A stretch of 64,000 nt of DNA from Micromonospora sp. WMMD980 (lineage in GTDB: Bacteria > Actinomycetota > Actinomycetes > Mycobacteriales > Micromonosporaceae): assembly GCF_029626035.1 (NCBI RefSeq), contig NZ_JARUBE010000003.1:6014001-6078000 (forward strand). Reading direction: 5' to 3'. The notes below the pieces were generated by a model. That model saw only the letters and a program-made list of their open reading frames with translations, was not told where the DNA came from and did not search any database. The translations under genes were made by a program, and so were the position numbers. Shown piece by piece: positions 40,470-48,727 of the stretch (the first letter of the stretch is position 1; each line of letters starts with the position of its first letter).

Positions 40470-41207
40470 ATGGGCGTCACACACCACGGCCGTACGCACC
40501 GCCTCGACCTCGCCGACCCCACGCTGCGTGAGTGGACGTGCCGGGTGCTGGCGGCCGATCCCGAGCAGGGCGTCGTGCTGGACCGGTCCGCGTTCTACCC
40601 GGGCGGTGGCGGGCAGCCGCCGGACCACGGCGTGCTGCTCTGACAGGGCGTGCAGACCCGGATCGCGGGCACCCGCAAGGCCGACGACCTCTGGCTGATC
40701 CCGGTCGACGGTGACCCGCTGCCGCCGGTCGGCACCGAGGTCACCGGCGCGGTGGAGGACGCCCGGCGGACCATGCTGATGCGGACCCACTCCGGGCTGC
40801 ACGTGCTCTGCGGCGTGGTGTTCCGCGACTTCGGGGCGCTGGTGACCGGCGGAAACATGGAACCGGGCGAGGCCCGGATGGACTTCAACCTCCCCGAGGT
40901 GCCGCCGGACTTCAAGGCGCGCATCGAGGAGCTGGTCAACGCCGAGGTGGCCGCCGACCGCTCGGTCGCCGTCCGGGTGCTGCCGCGCGCCGAGGCGCTG
41001 GCCCTGCCGGACATCATCCGCACCCAGTCCAACCTGATCCCGCCGACCGAGCAGGAGGTGCGGATCGTCGACATCGTCGGGCTGGACGTGCAGGCCGACG
41101 GTGGCACCCACGTCGCGTCGACCGCCCAGATCGGCAAGGTCCAGGTGGTTAAGGTGGAGAGCAAGGGGCGGGCCAACCGCCGGGTACGGGTCCGACTCGC
41201 GGACTGA
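40470..41207 (+). pseudogene. alanyl-tRNA editing protein (AlaX-like) with one in-frame TGA
   Basis: The frame encodes a 245-codon AlaX-type protein: SAFYPGGGGQPPDHGVLL, the zinc-binding RTHSGLHVLCGVVFRDFG, and VQADGGTHVASTAQIGKVQV near the end. Codon 58 (40641-40643) is TGA, most simply a G-to-A change of a Trp TGG. Both sides remain in frame with no other damage, so the event is recent, a sequencing error, or read through. A GTG restart at 40650 would keep the second, editing domain (185 residues) but lose part of the first. AlaX proteins hydrolyse mischarged Ser- or Gly-tRNA(Ala). Confidence 0.8.
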
Positions 41208-41208
41208 C

Positions 41209-41880
41209 TCAGCGGGGCAGGTACGCCGCCCGGACGTCGAGCAGCCAGCGTTCCACGGTCGCCTCGTCCGGGCGCTCGGGCAGCGGCGAGCGGGTCCGGG
41301 CGAACTCGCTCTCGGCGTCCGCCACCAGCGCCTGCGCCTCGGCCAGCGCGCCGTCGGCCACCCGCTCGCCGAACGCGCGGAACCATTCCGGGTCGGCCAG
41401 TCGGATCTCCAGCACCCCGGTCGCGTAGAGCGTCCGCCCCTGGTGCAGCAGCCGGGCCAGGTGCCGGGCGTGCTTGGCCGAGCGCCGCCGCCCGCCGGTG
41501 TCCGGCGGCGCGCCGGTGAGCTTGCGGAACTGCTGGGTGGCGTACCCGAGGTAGGCGTCGCGGACCCGGGGGGCGCTGAGGAACGCCGACCGGATGCCGA
41601 TCAGCCGCTCGCCGAACGCGGTGCGCGTCTCGTAGCGGTCCGCCGGCAGCCACATCAGCTCGGTGGCGGTCGGGTTGCCGCTCAGCGCCAGCAGCGCGTA
41701 CTTCCGCGCCTCGTGCAGCGTGACGTCCGGGTCGGTGGTGACCACCGATTCCCGGGGCGGGCGCAGGCCGTGGAACGCGACGGTGGGCGCGGCGAAGACG
41801 CCGAGCCGATCGGTGTCCGAGCCCGGCCCGGCCAGCCCGTACGCGACCGAGCCGACGATGCCGGAGAGCAGCAGGTGCAT
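41209..41880 (-). CDS. nucleotidyltransferase-fold protein
   Basis: The 223-residue protein starts MHLLLSGIVGSVAYGLAGPG followed by SDTDRLGVF. This is the GS-x-AYG-x-SDxD pattern of the Pol beta nucleotidyltransferase superfamily, with the two metal-binding aspartates intact. Further segments DVTLHEARKYALLALSGNPT and ELMWLP fit the predicted nucleotidyltransferase (DUF4269/YcgL-like) group found in actinobacteria and phages. Its target is unknown. It converges with the AlaX-like gene, 1 bp between stops, and diverges from an SDR gene. Confidence 0.8.
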   Translation of the reverse strand: MHLLLSGIVGSVAYGLAGPGSDTDRLGVFAAPTVAFHGLRPPRESVVTTDPDVTLHEARKYALLALSGNPTATELMWLPADRYETRTAFGERLIGIRSAFLSAPRVRDAYLGYATQQFRKLTGAPPDTGGRRRSAKHARHLARLLHQGRTLYATGVLEIRLADPEWFRAFGERVADGALAEAQALVADAESEFARTRSPLPERPDEATVERWLLDVRAAYLPR

Positions 41881-41955
41881 GCCTTCATGATCGCGGATCC
41901 AGCTCCGTCGGAAAACCGGACTTCGGCTGTCAGGTATCGGTGACACGGTGGACCC

Positions 41956-42870
41956 ATGAACTCACCACTGACCGGAACCGTCGCGCTCGTCGCGGGTGCC
42001 ACCCGCGGCGCCGGGCGGCAGATCGCCGTGCAGCTCGGCGCCGCCGGCGCCACCGTCTACGCCACCGGCCGGACCACCCGGGACCGCCGTTCGGAGATGA
42101 ACCGGCCGGAGACCATCGAGGAGACCGCCGAACTGGTCACCGCCGCCGGCGGCACCGGCATCGCGGTCGCCGTCGACCACCTCGACCCCGAGCAGGTACG
42201 CGAGCTGGTCGAGCGGATCGACACCGAGCAGGGTCGACTCGACGTGCTGGTCAACGACATCTGGGGCGCCGACCCGCTGATCACCTGGGAGAAGCCGGTC
42301 TGGGAGCAGCCGCTCGACGCCGGCTTCCACACGCTGCGGCTGGCCGTCGACACCCACATCATCACCAGCCACTTCGCGCTGCCGCTGCTGATCCGCCGGC
42401 CGGGCGGGCTGGTCGTCGAGATCGGCGACGGCACGAAGGCGTACAACGACGCCACCTACCGCCTCTCCGTCTTCTACGACCTGGCGAAGGTGTCGGTGAA
42501 CCGGCTCGGCTTCACCCAGGCGCACGAACTGGCCCCGCACGGCTGCACCGCGGTCGCGCTCACCCCCGGCTGGCTGCGCTCCGAGTCGATGCTGGAGCAC
42601 TTCGGCGTCACCGAGGCGAACTGGCGCGACGGCGCGAAGACCGACCCGCACTTCGTCATGTCCGAGACGCCGGCGTTCGTCGGGCGCGCGGTGGTCGCGC
42701 TGGCCGCCGACCCGGACCGGCACCGCTGGAACGGGCAGTCGCTCGACGCCGGCAGCCTCGCCCAGGAGTACGGCTTCACCGACCTCGACGGCACCCGCCC
42801 GCACTTTCTCCGCTACCACGAGGAAGTGATCAAGCGGGGCAGGCCGGCCGACGACAGCGGCTACCGCTGA
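41956..42870 (+). CDS. short-chain dehydrogenase/reductase
   Basis: The 304-residue protein has the SDR cofactor loop VALVAGATRGAGRQIAVQLG (TGxxxGxG-type, here AGATRGAGR) and a variable core VLVNDIWGADP instead of NNAG. The active-site region is SVFYDLAKVSVNRLGF, with Tyr-x3-Lys as YDLAK. It is longer than a classical SDR and matches the group annotated as SDR with NADP-binding Arg. The substrate is unknown. Its 3' end overlaps the convergent WYL regulator by 10 bp. Confidence 0.85.
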   Translation: MNSPLTGTVALVAGATRGAGRQIAVQLGAAGATVYATGRTTRDRRSEMNRPETIEETAELVTAAGGTGIAVAVDHLDPEQVRELVERIDTEQGRLDVLVNDIWGADPLITWEKPVWEQPLDAGFHTLRLAVDTHIITSHFALPLLIRRPGGLVVEIGDGTKAYNDATYRLSVFYDLAKVSVNRLGFTQAHELAPHGCTAVALTPGWLRSESMLEHFGVTEANWRDGAKTDPHFVMSETPAFVGRAVVALAADPDRHRWNGQSLDAGSLAQEYGFTDLDGTRPHFLRYHEEVIKRGRPADDSGYR

Positions 42871-43928
42871 CCGGTGTCCTCCGGCGGGTCGGCGTGCTCG
42901 CGCGGGTCGGCGTGCTCGCGTGGGTCGGCGTGCTCGCCCGGGTCGGCGTGCTCGCCCGGGTCGGCGTAGAGCGCCGCCGCGCGGCGGGCCGCCTCGGCGA
43001 AGCGCGCCCGCAGCTCCGGCGGCGCCAGCACCTCCACCTCGGGGCCGAGCGCCAGCAGTTGGCCGTACGCGACGTCGACCGACTCGACGGGCAGCCGGAG
43101 CACCAGCCGGCCCTGCCCGTCGGGCCGGCCGGCGGCGGCGACCGCCTCGGTGTAGACGAACGGCGCGTCCACCAGGTGCCGCAGCAGCCGCAGCCCGGCC
43201 GGGCCGAGCCGCACGGTCACCCGCTCCCGGAGCAGCTCCCGCAGGAACGCGCCGGCCTGCTCCCGCCAGTACGCCCCGAGGTCGAAGCGCTCGTCCCGGT
43301 CGAAGCCGTCCGCGCCCACCTCGACGCCGACCACCCGGTCCACCCGGTACGTCCGCCACGCCTCACCGACCCGGCCGACGAGATACCAGACCCCGTTCTT
43401 CAGCACCAGCCCGTACGGCGCGACGGTGCGGATCACCTCCCGGTCGCCGCGCCGGTAGCGCAGCTCCACCATCCGGTCCCGCCAGACCGCCCCGGCCAGC
43501 TCGGCCAGCCGGGGCGGGGGCGCGGACTCCCGGAACCAGCCCGGCACGTCCAGGTGGAACCGCTGCCCCGTACGCGCCGGCGCGTCCCGCAGGCTCGGCG
43601 GCAGCGCCGCCAGCACCTTCAACTCGGCGGCGGCAACCGCGTCGGCCAGCCCCATGTCGCCGGCCGGCCCCGGCAGCCCGGCCAGGAACAGCGCCTCGGC
43701 CTCGTCGCGGCTCAGCCCGGTCAGCCGGGTCCGGTAGCCGCCGAGCAACCGGTAGCCGCCGGCCCGGCCCCGGTCGGCGTAGACCGGGACGCCGGCGGCG
43801 GAGAGCGCCAGCACGTCCCGGTAGACGGTGCGCTCGGACACCTCCAACTCGGCTGCCAGCTCGGCCGCCGTCATCGTCTCCCGGGACTGGAGCAGCAGCA
43901 CCAACGAGATCAGCCGCGACGCACGCAC
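42861..43928 (-). CDS. WYL-domain transcriptional regulator (YafY-like)
   Basis: The 355-residue protein has an N-terminal HTH (RLISLVLLLQSRETMTAAEL, SERTVYRDVLALSAAGVPVY) and a WYL domain with DRMVELRYRRGDREVIRTVA, PYGLVLKNGVWYLVGRVG and TYRVDRV near residues 150-200. A WCX C-terminal part follows. WYL proteins sense ligands, often nucleotides or stress signals. The last 30 residues are a repeat of HADPGE/HADPRE encoded by an 18-bp tandem array, probably added by slippage. The GTG at 43928 lies beside element R5. Confidence 0.85.
   Translation of the reverse strand: MRASRLISLVLLLQSRETMTAAELAAELEVSERTVYRDVLALSAAGVPVYADRGRAGGYRLLGGYRTRLTGLSRDEAEALFLAGLPGPAGDMGLADAVAAAELKVLAALPPSLRDAPARTGQRFHLDVPGWFRESAPPPRLAELAGAVWRDRMVELRYRRGDREVIRTVAPYGLVLKNGVWYLVGRVGEAWRTYRVDRVVGVEVGADGFDRDERFDLGAYWREQAGAFLRELLRERVTVRLGPAGLRLLRHLVDAPFVYTEAVAAAGRPDGQGRLVLRLPVESVDVAYGQLLALGPEVEVLAPPELRARFAEAARRAAALYADPGEHADPGEHADPREHADPREHADPPEDTGQR
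42891..42962. repeat. 18-bp tandem repeat inside the WYL gene, 4 copies
   Basis: Four 18-bp units of the form GGCGTGCTCGC-x-x-GGGTC, with partial units on both sides, encode HADPGE-type hexapeptides at the C-terminus of the WYL regulator. Units differ at one or two positions (CGC, GTG or CCG). The array lies 21 bp from the end of the convergent SDR gene. Confidence 0.9.
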
Positions 43929-43940
43929 CTCTCCATTGTG

Positions 43941-43996
43941 GGTGTAAGGAGGGGCCCCTTCTTAACGCATACGGATTGGAGGGGGCCCCTTACACC
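43941..43996. repeat. dispersed palindromic element R5 (hybrid loop)
   Basis: It opens GGTGTAAGGAGGGGCCCC and closes GGGGGCCCCTTACACC, so the outer ends are inverted repeats. The loop CTTAACGCATACGGATT resembles neither sub-type exactly. Unlike the other copies it lies between the start codons of divergent genes (WYL regulator and EI24 protein), 12 bp from the WYL start. Confidence 0.8.
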
Positions 43997-44019
43997 TGGG
44001 CCGGCGTGCGCAAGCACAC

Positions 44020-44025
44020 TAGGCT
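44020..44025 (+). promoter_or_regulatory. -10 hexamer, leaderless promoter
   Basis: TAGGCT ends 8 nt before the GTG at 44034. Confidence 0.5.
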
Positions 44026-44033
44026 GTGCCGTC

Positions 44034-44825
44034 GTGAACGCCTCCCGTACCGTCGCGCCCGTCACCGGCGCGGTCAGCCGCTTCCTCGGCGGCGCCGGCC
44101 TGCTGCTGCGCGGCTTCGGCATGTACGTCCGCAGCCCGAAGCTGATGCTGCTCGGCGTCGTGCCGGCGCTCATCTCCGGCGTGCTCTACCTGGCTCTCTT
44201 CGCCACCCTGCTCTACTTCGTGGACGACCTGGCCGGCTGGTTGACGCCGTTCGCCGACGACTGGTCGTCGACCGCGCGCGGGCTGCTGCGGGTCGCCGCC
44301 GGGCTGGCCGTCGTCGGGGTGGCCGCACTGGTCGGCGTGCTCACCTTCACCGCGGTCACGCTGGCCGTCGGCGATCCGTTCTACGAGGCCATCTCCGAGC
44401 GGGTCGAGGACCGCCTCGGCGGGACCCCGGGCAAGGTGGACGTGCCGTTCTGGGCGTCGCTGCGGCGCAGCGTCGCCGACTCGTCGCGCCTGGTGGCGAT
44501 CTCCGCGCTGGTCGGCGTACCTCTCTTCGCGGCCGGTTTCATCCCGGTGGTGGGCCAGACGGTGGTGCCGGTGGTCGGCGCCCTGGTGGGTGGCTGGTTC
44601 CTGGCCCTGGAGCTGGTCGGCGCGCCGTTCTACCGGCGCGGGATGCGGCTGCCGGACCGACGGTCCCGGCTGCGGGCCGACCGGCCCACCGCGCTCGGTT
44701 TCGGGGTGGCGGTCTTCCTGTGCTTCCTGATCCCGCTCGGCGCGGTGCTGGTCATGCCGGCCGCCGTCGCCGGGGCCGCCCTGCTGGCCCGCCGGTCGCT
44801 CGGCCAGCACGTCGAGGAGCGATGA
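44034..44825 (+). CDS. EI24-domain (CysZ-like) membrane protein
   Basis: The 263-residue protein matches EI24/CysZ-type membrane proteins: FGMYVRSPKLMLLGVVPALI at the start, then about six hydrophobic segments. FTAVTLAVGDPFYEAISERV near residue 105 and GAPFYRRGMRLPDRRSRLRA near 205 are characteristic. CysZ is a sulfate permease in enterobacteria; actinobacterial EI24 proteins are largely uncharacterised. The macro-domain gene follows after 1 bp. Confidence 0.85.
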   Translation: MNASRTVAPVTGAVSRFLGGAGLLLRGFGMYVRSPKLMLLGVVPALISGVLYLALFATLLYFVDDLAGWLTPFADDWSSTARGLLRVAAGLAVVGVAALVGVLTFTAVTLAVGDPFYEAISERVEDRLGGTPGKVDVPFWASLRRSVADSSRLVAISALVGVPLFAAGFIPVVGQTVVPVVGALVGGWFLALELVGAPFYRRGMRLPDRRSRLRADRPTALGFGVAVFLCFLIPLGAVLVMPAAVAGAALLARRSLGQHVEER

Positions 44826-44826
44826 G

Positions 44827-45345
44827 ATGGACACCGTGCTGATCGAGGGCGACATCACCGCCCAGCAGGTCGACGCGATCGTCAACGCGGCGAACTCGTC
44901 GCTGCTCGGCGGCGGGGGAGTGGACGGCGCGATCCACCGGCGCGGCGGGCCGGCGATCCTGGCCGAGTGCCGGGCGCTGCGCGCCTCCCGCTACGGGCGG
45001 GGGCTGCCGACCGGGCAGGCGGTCGCCACCACGGCCGGCGACCTGCCGGCGCGCTGGGTGGTGCACACCGTCGGGCCGGTCTTCGCGCCGGTCGCGGACC
45101 GCTCGGCGTTGCTGCGCGACTGCTACGCCAACAGCCTGCGGGTCGCCGACGAGCTGGGCGCGACCCGGATCGCGTTCCCGCTGATCTCGGCCGGGATCTA
45201 CGGCTGGCCGGTCGAGGACGCGGTGGCGCAGGCGTTGACCGTGCTGCACGCGGCCACCCCGGCGCACGTCGTCGAGGCCCGGCTGGTGCTGTTCGGCGCG
45301 GACACGTACGCGACCGCGGTGCGGGTCGCCGCCGGGTTCAACTGA
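44827..45345 (+). CDS. macro-domain protein (O-acetyl-ADP-ribose/ADP-ribose hydrolase-like)
   Basis: The 172-residue protein is a MacroD-type domain. DAIVNAANSSLLGGGGVDGA near residue 16 supplies the ADP-ribose pocket with the catalytic Asn and Asp. Further segments are PTGQAVATTAGDLPARWVVH, VGPVF and FPLISAGIYGWPVEDA. It would deacetylate O-acetyl-ADP-ribose or remove mono-ADP-ribose from proteins or nucleic acid. It is translated right after EI24 with 1 bp between. Its end overlaps the convergent acetyltransferase gene by 8 bp. Confidence 0.92.
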   Translation: MDTVLIEGDITAQQVDAIVNAANSSLLGGGGVDGAIHRRGGPAILAECRALRASRYGRGLPTGQAVATTAGDLPARWVVHTVGPVFAPVADRSALLRDCYANSLRVADELGATRIAFPLISAGIYGWPVEDAVAQALTVLHAATPAHVVEARLVLFGADTYATAVRVAAGFN

Positions 45346-46243
45346 GCGTGCGCCGGCACGACCACTGGCTGTCCACCGGCCGGTAGCCGAGGGCCGCGTT
45401 GATCGCCAGCATCGGCGCGTTCGCCTCGTCGTTGGAGGTGTACGCGGTGCGTACCCCGCGTGCCGCGGCGGCGTGCAGGGCGGCCTGCTTGGTCAGCCGG
45501 CCCAGCCCCCGCCCCCGGAATGCGGCCAGCGTGCCGGTGAAGTCCGACCACATCCGGTCGCCGTCCCGCTTCACCAGGCTCAGCGCGACCAGTTCGCCGT
45601 CCACCTCGGCGACCGTGCTGGCGTCCCGGTCCAGCCCCAGGTTCTCCCAGCACTCGTGGAGCCAGAGGTCGTAGCCGATGGCGTCGGTCGGCACGTCGCC
45701 CGGTTCGTCGCGGGCCGACTCGGAGTCGACCCGGTAGACCCGGTGCGGGTCGAGCCCGGCGACCGGCAGCAGCGTCACGCCCGGCGGCGGCTCCGGCATC
45801 GGCGGGTTCGGGTCCAGGTCGAGCGCGGAGTAGCGCAGCTCGCGGCTGGGGGTGAAGCCGTGCCGCTGTGCGAACGGCAGCGAGTCGCCGCGGGCGTGGG
45901 TGAGCACCCGGGTCGAGCCGAGCGTCCGCAGGTGGTCGAGCGCGACGTCGAGCAACGCGGTGCCGGTGCCACGGCCGCGATGGTCGGGGTGGACGTGCAG
46001 GGTGGCGATCTCACCCACGCCGGGCGTCGAGGTCTGCGTGTTCCGGTACGCCGACGCCCAACCGACCACCTCGCCGTCGGCCTCGGCGATCCAGGCGGTC
46101 CAGTCCTCGCCGGGCGGCGGCTCGGCGATCATCCGGCGGGTCGACTCGACGCCCCGGACCAGATACGGATAGACCACCGCGCGCAGCGCCACCACGGCCG
46201 GCGCGTCGTCCGGGCGGGCGCGACGGATCTCAGCTTCACTCAC
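45338..46243 (-). CDS. tandem GNAT acetyltransferase
   Basis: The 301-residue protein contains two GNAT domains: the first with IATLHVHPDHRGRGTGTALL near residue 88 (acetyl-CoA loop RGRGTG), the second with TGTLAAFRGRGLGRLTKQAA near 238 and NDEANAPMLAINAALGY at the end. The substrate cannot be inferred; it is not MshD, which lies elsewhere in the window. The GTG at 46243 was chosen because TAGCGT ends 7 nt upstream; an in-frame ATG at 46261 would overlap that hexamer. Confidence 0.82.
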   Translation of the reverse strand: MSEAEIRRARPDDAPAVVALRAVVYPYLVRGVESTRRMIAEPPPGEDWTAWIAEADGEVVGWASAYRNTQTSTPGVGEIATLHVHPDHRGRGTGTALLDVALDHLRTLGSTRVLTHARGDSLPFAQRHGFTPSRELRYSALDLDPNPPMPEPPPGVTLLPVAGLDPHRVYRVDSESARDEPGDVPTDAIGYDLWLHECWENLGLDRDASTVAEVDGELVALSLVKRDGDRMWSDFTGTLAAFRGRGLGRLTKQAALHAAAARGVRTAYTSNDEANAPMLAINAALGYRPVDSQWSCRRTLS

Positions 46244-46250
46244 CCGCGGC

Positions 46251-46256
46251 ACGCTA
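46251..46256 (-). promoter_or_regulatory. -10 hexamer, leaderless promoter
   Basis: Minus-strand TAGCGT ends 7 nt before the GTG at 46243 and decides that start over an ATG at 46261. Confidence 0.5.
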
Positions 46257-46283
46257 GCCATCCCGCGTCCCGGTTGCGAGCGG

Positions 46284-46339
46284 TTAAGCGGGGCCCCCGC
46301 CTATGCAGAATGCGTTAAGCGGGGGCCCCTCCTTACGCC
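46284..46339. repeat. dispersed palindromic element R6 (sub-type B)
   Basis: GGGGCCCCCGC at 46290-46300 and GCGGGGGCCCC at 46319-46329 are the core arms; the loop CTATGCAGAATGCGTTAA is the sub-type B loop also seen in R2. The minus-strand TAA stop of the LacI gene is inside its right end. It separates the 3' end of that gene from the promoter of the acetyltransferase. Confidence 0.85.
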
Positions 46340-47340
46340 GAGTCGCGGAGGATGAGTTCGGTGGGCAGCATCAGCGCCTGCTCGACCTGCTCGCCGGCGG
46401 TGATCCGCAGCAACTGGCGGGTCATCGCCCGGCCCAACTCCACTATCGGCTGGCGCACCGTGGTCAGCGGTGGCTCCGTGTAGGCGGCCGTCTCGATGTC
46501 GTCGAACCCGATCACCGCGACGTCCTCGGGCACCCGCCGCCCGGCCTCGCGCAGCGCCCGCAGCGCCGCGTGCGCCATCAGGTCGGAGGCGGCGAAGACC
46601 GCGTCCAGCTTCGGGTCGGCGGCGAGCAGCTCGCGCATCGCGGCGGTGCCGGACTCCCGGGTGAAGTCGCCGTACGCGACCAGTTCCGGCAGCCCGGCGG
46701 TGGTGAGCGCGGCCTGGTAGCCGATCAGCCGCTCGATGCCGGCCACCATGTCCTGCGGCCCGGCGATGGTGGCGACGCGCCGCCGGCCGGCCGCGATCAG
46801 GTGCTCCACCGCCCGGGTGACGCCGCCGGTGTGGTCGACGTCGACGTACGGCACCTCGGCGCCGTCGAGCGGCCGGCCGCTGCACACGACCGGGATGCCG
46901 AGCCGGGCCAGCCGGCCGGGCAGCGGGTCCTCCCCGTGCAGCGACGCGAAGAGCACGCCGTCGACGTGCCGCCCGGTGGTGTACCGCTCGACCCGTTCGT
47001 GCCCGGCCGGCGAGCCGGCCAGCATCAGCACGAGCTGCTTGTCGGCCGCCTCCAGTTCCTGGGCGGCGCCGCGGATGATGCCGGGGAAGACCTGGTCGTC
47101 GGAGAAGACCCGGGTGGCCGCCTCGGGCAGGACCAGCGCGACCGAGTCGGTGCGCTGGGTGACCAGGCTGCGAGCGGCGAGGTTCGGGACGTACCCGAGT
47201 TCCTCGACCGCCCGGCGGACCGCCTGCTGGATCGACTCGGCGACGGTGGTCGAGCCGTTCACCACCCGGGAGACCGTGGCCCGGGAGACGCCGGCCCGCC
47301 GGGCCACCGCCTCCAGGGTCGGCCGCTGTGCCGTCGTCAT
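46333..47340 (-). CDS. LacI-family transcriptional regulator of the glucoside operon
   Basis: The 335-residue protein has the LacI HTH (TLEAVARRAGVSRATVSRVV, NGSTTVAESIQQAVRRAVEE), hinge YVPNLAARSL and the periplasmic-binding-like core with VDGVLFASLHG and VAVIGFDDIETAAYTEPPLT. It is the last gene of the solute-binding/permease/GH1 set and is likely its repressor, acting at GAGAGCGCTCTC sites at 51978 and 52026. The ATG at 47340 is preferred; GTG 47355 is possible. Its stop codon lies in element R6. Confidence 0.93.
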   Translation of the reverse strand: MTTAQRPTLEAVARRAGVSRATVSRVVNGSTTVAESIQQAVRRAVEELGYVPNLAARSLVTQRTDSVALVLPEAATRVFSDDQVFPGIIRGAAQELEAADKQLVLMLAGSPAGHERVERYTTGRHVDGVLFASLHGEDPLPGRLARLGIPVVCSGRPLDGAEVPYVDVDHTGGVTRAVEHLIAAGRRRVATIAGPQDMVAGIERLIGYQAALTTAGLPELVAYGDFTRESGTAAMRELLAADPKLDAVFAASDLMAHAALRALREAGRRVPEDVAVIGFDDIETAAYTEPPLTTVRQPIVELGRAMTRQLLRITAGEQVEQALMLPTELILRDSA

Positions 47341-47359
47341 CCCCGTAACCACCACCTCG

Positions 47360-48727
47360 TCACAGCCCGTTCCGGGCGATCACCTCCTGGTACCAGCGGG
47401 CACTCTGCTTGGGTGTGCGCCGCTGGGTCAGGTAGTCGACGTGGACGATCCCGAACCGCTTCCGGTAACCCTCGGCCCATTCGAAGTTGTCCAGCAACGA
47501 CCATACGAGATAACCGCGCAGGTCGACCCCGCGGGCGATGGCCTCGTGCGCGGCCCGCAGGTGACCGTCGAGGTAGGCGGTCCGGTCGTCGTCGGCCACC
47601 CGGCCCGAGGAGTCCCGGGTGGCGTCCGGGAAGGCGCCGCCGTTCTCGGTGATCAGCAGCGGCAGGCCGGGGTGGTCGGCGGCCACCCGCTCCAGCAGCC
47701 GGGTCAGCCCGGCCGGCTCGATCGACCAGCCCATGTCGCTGACCGGGTCGGTCGCCGGCCGGAACTCGACCGCGCCGGCGGTGCCCGGGTAGGCGCTGCT
47801 GCCCTCGCCGTCCGCCCGGCCGGCGACGTAGGTGGGTGAGTAGTAGTTCAGGCCGAGCAGGTCCAGCGGCGCGGCGATGATCTTCTCGTCGCCGTCCCGC
47901 ACGAAGTCGGTCGCCACCATCCGGTTGACGTGTGCCAACACCTCCGCCGGGTAGCCGGCGCCGGTCAGCGGGTCCAGGAAGATCCGGTTGTGCAGCCCGT
48001 CGACCAACCGCACCGCCTCGGCGTCCGCGGCGCTGCCCGGGTCCGCAGGCTGCACGTCGGCCAGGTTGAGCGTGATCCCCAGCGTCTCCGCGCCGGCCGC
48101 GCGCAGCGCCCGGGCGGCCAGGCCGTGACCGAGCAGCAGATGGTGTACGGCGCGGAACGCGTCCCCGGCGTCCTGTCGGCCGGGCGCGTGCACGCCGTTG
48201 CCGTAACCGAGGTAGGCGGAGCACCACGGCTCGTTCAGCGTGGTCCAGGTGCGCACCCGGTCGCCGAGGCAGCGGTGCACCGCGACCGCGTAGTCGGCGA
48301 AGTGCTCGGCGGTCTCCCGGACGGTCCAGCCGCCCCGGTCCTCCAGCGCCTGCGGCAGGTCCCAGTGGTAGAGCGTGACGATCGGGTCGATGCCGTGCTC
48401 CAGCAACGCGTCGGTCAGCCGGTCGTAGAAGGCCAGCCCGCGCGGCTCGACCGGCCCGGTGCCGTCCGGCCGGATCCGTGGCCAGGCCACCGAGAACCGG
48501 TACGCCCGCAGCCCCAGCTCGGCCATCAGCGCGACGTCCTCGGCGTACCGGTGGTAGTGGTCGCAGGCGACGTCGCCGGTCTGGCCCTGGAACACCGCCC
48601 CCGGCGTACGGCTGAAAGTGTCCCAGACCGACGGGCCGCGACCGTCCTCGCGGGCGGCGCCCTCGATCTGGTACGCGGCGGTGGCCGCCCCCCAGATGAA
48701 CCCCTCGGGGAATCGCAGCTCACTCAT
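47360..48727 (-). CDS. GH1 beta-glucosidase
   Basis: The 455-residue protein has the GH1 N-terminal FIWGAATAAYQIEGAAREDG, the acid/base motif WTTLNEPWCSAYLGY with its Glu near residue 163, and the nucleophile motif LPLLITENGGAFPD with its Glu near 355. WSLLDNFEWAEGY is near the end. No signal peptide, so it cleaves imported glucosides such as cellobiose inside the cell. It overlaps the upstream permease gene by ATGA. The operon order matches the cebEFG-bglC type of Streptomyces. Confidence 0.95.
   Translation of the reverse strand: MSELRFPEGFIWGAATAAYQIEGAAREDGRGPSVWDTFSRTPGAVFQGQTGDVACDHYHRYAEDVALMAELGLRAYRFSVAWPRIRPDGTGPVEPRGLAFYDRLTDALLEHGIDPIVTLYHWDLPQALEDRGGWTVRETAEHFADYAVAVHRCLGDRVRTWTTLNEPWCSAYLGYGNGVHAPGRQDAGDAFRAVHHLLLGHGLAARALRAAGAETLGITLNLADVQPADPGSAADAEAVRLVDGLHNRIFLDPLTGAGYPAEVLAHVNRMVATDFVRDGDEKIIAAPLDLLGLNYYSPTYVAGRADGEGSSAYPGTAGAVEFRPATDPVSDMGWSIEPAGLTRLLERVAADHPGLPLLITENGGAFPDATRDSSGRVADDDRTAYLDGHLRAAHEAIARGVDLRGYLVWSLLDNFEWAEGYRKRFGIVHVDYLTQRRTPKQSARWYQEVIARNGL

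Noticed and set aside
40641..40643. TGA in the AlaX-like gene as a selenocysteine codon
   Set aside because: The position is not a conserved cysteine in this family and no SECIS-like hairpin follows directly; a TGG to TGA change is simpler.
41940..44825. Giant frame joining the SDR region to the EI24 gene
   Set aside because: Only the part from 44034 matches a family; the rest is out-of-frame translation of the SDR gene, antisense of the WYL gene, and element R5.
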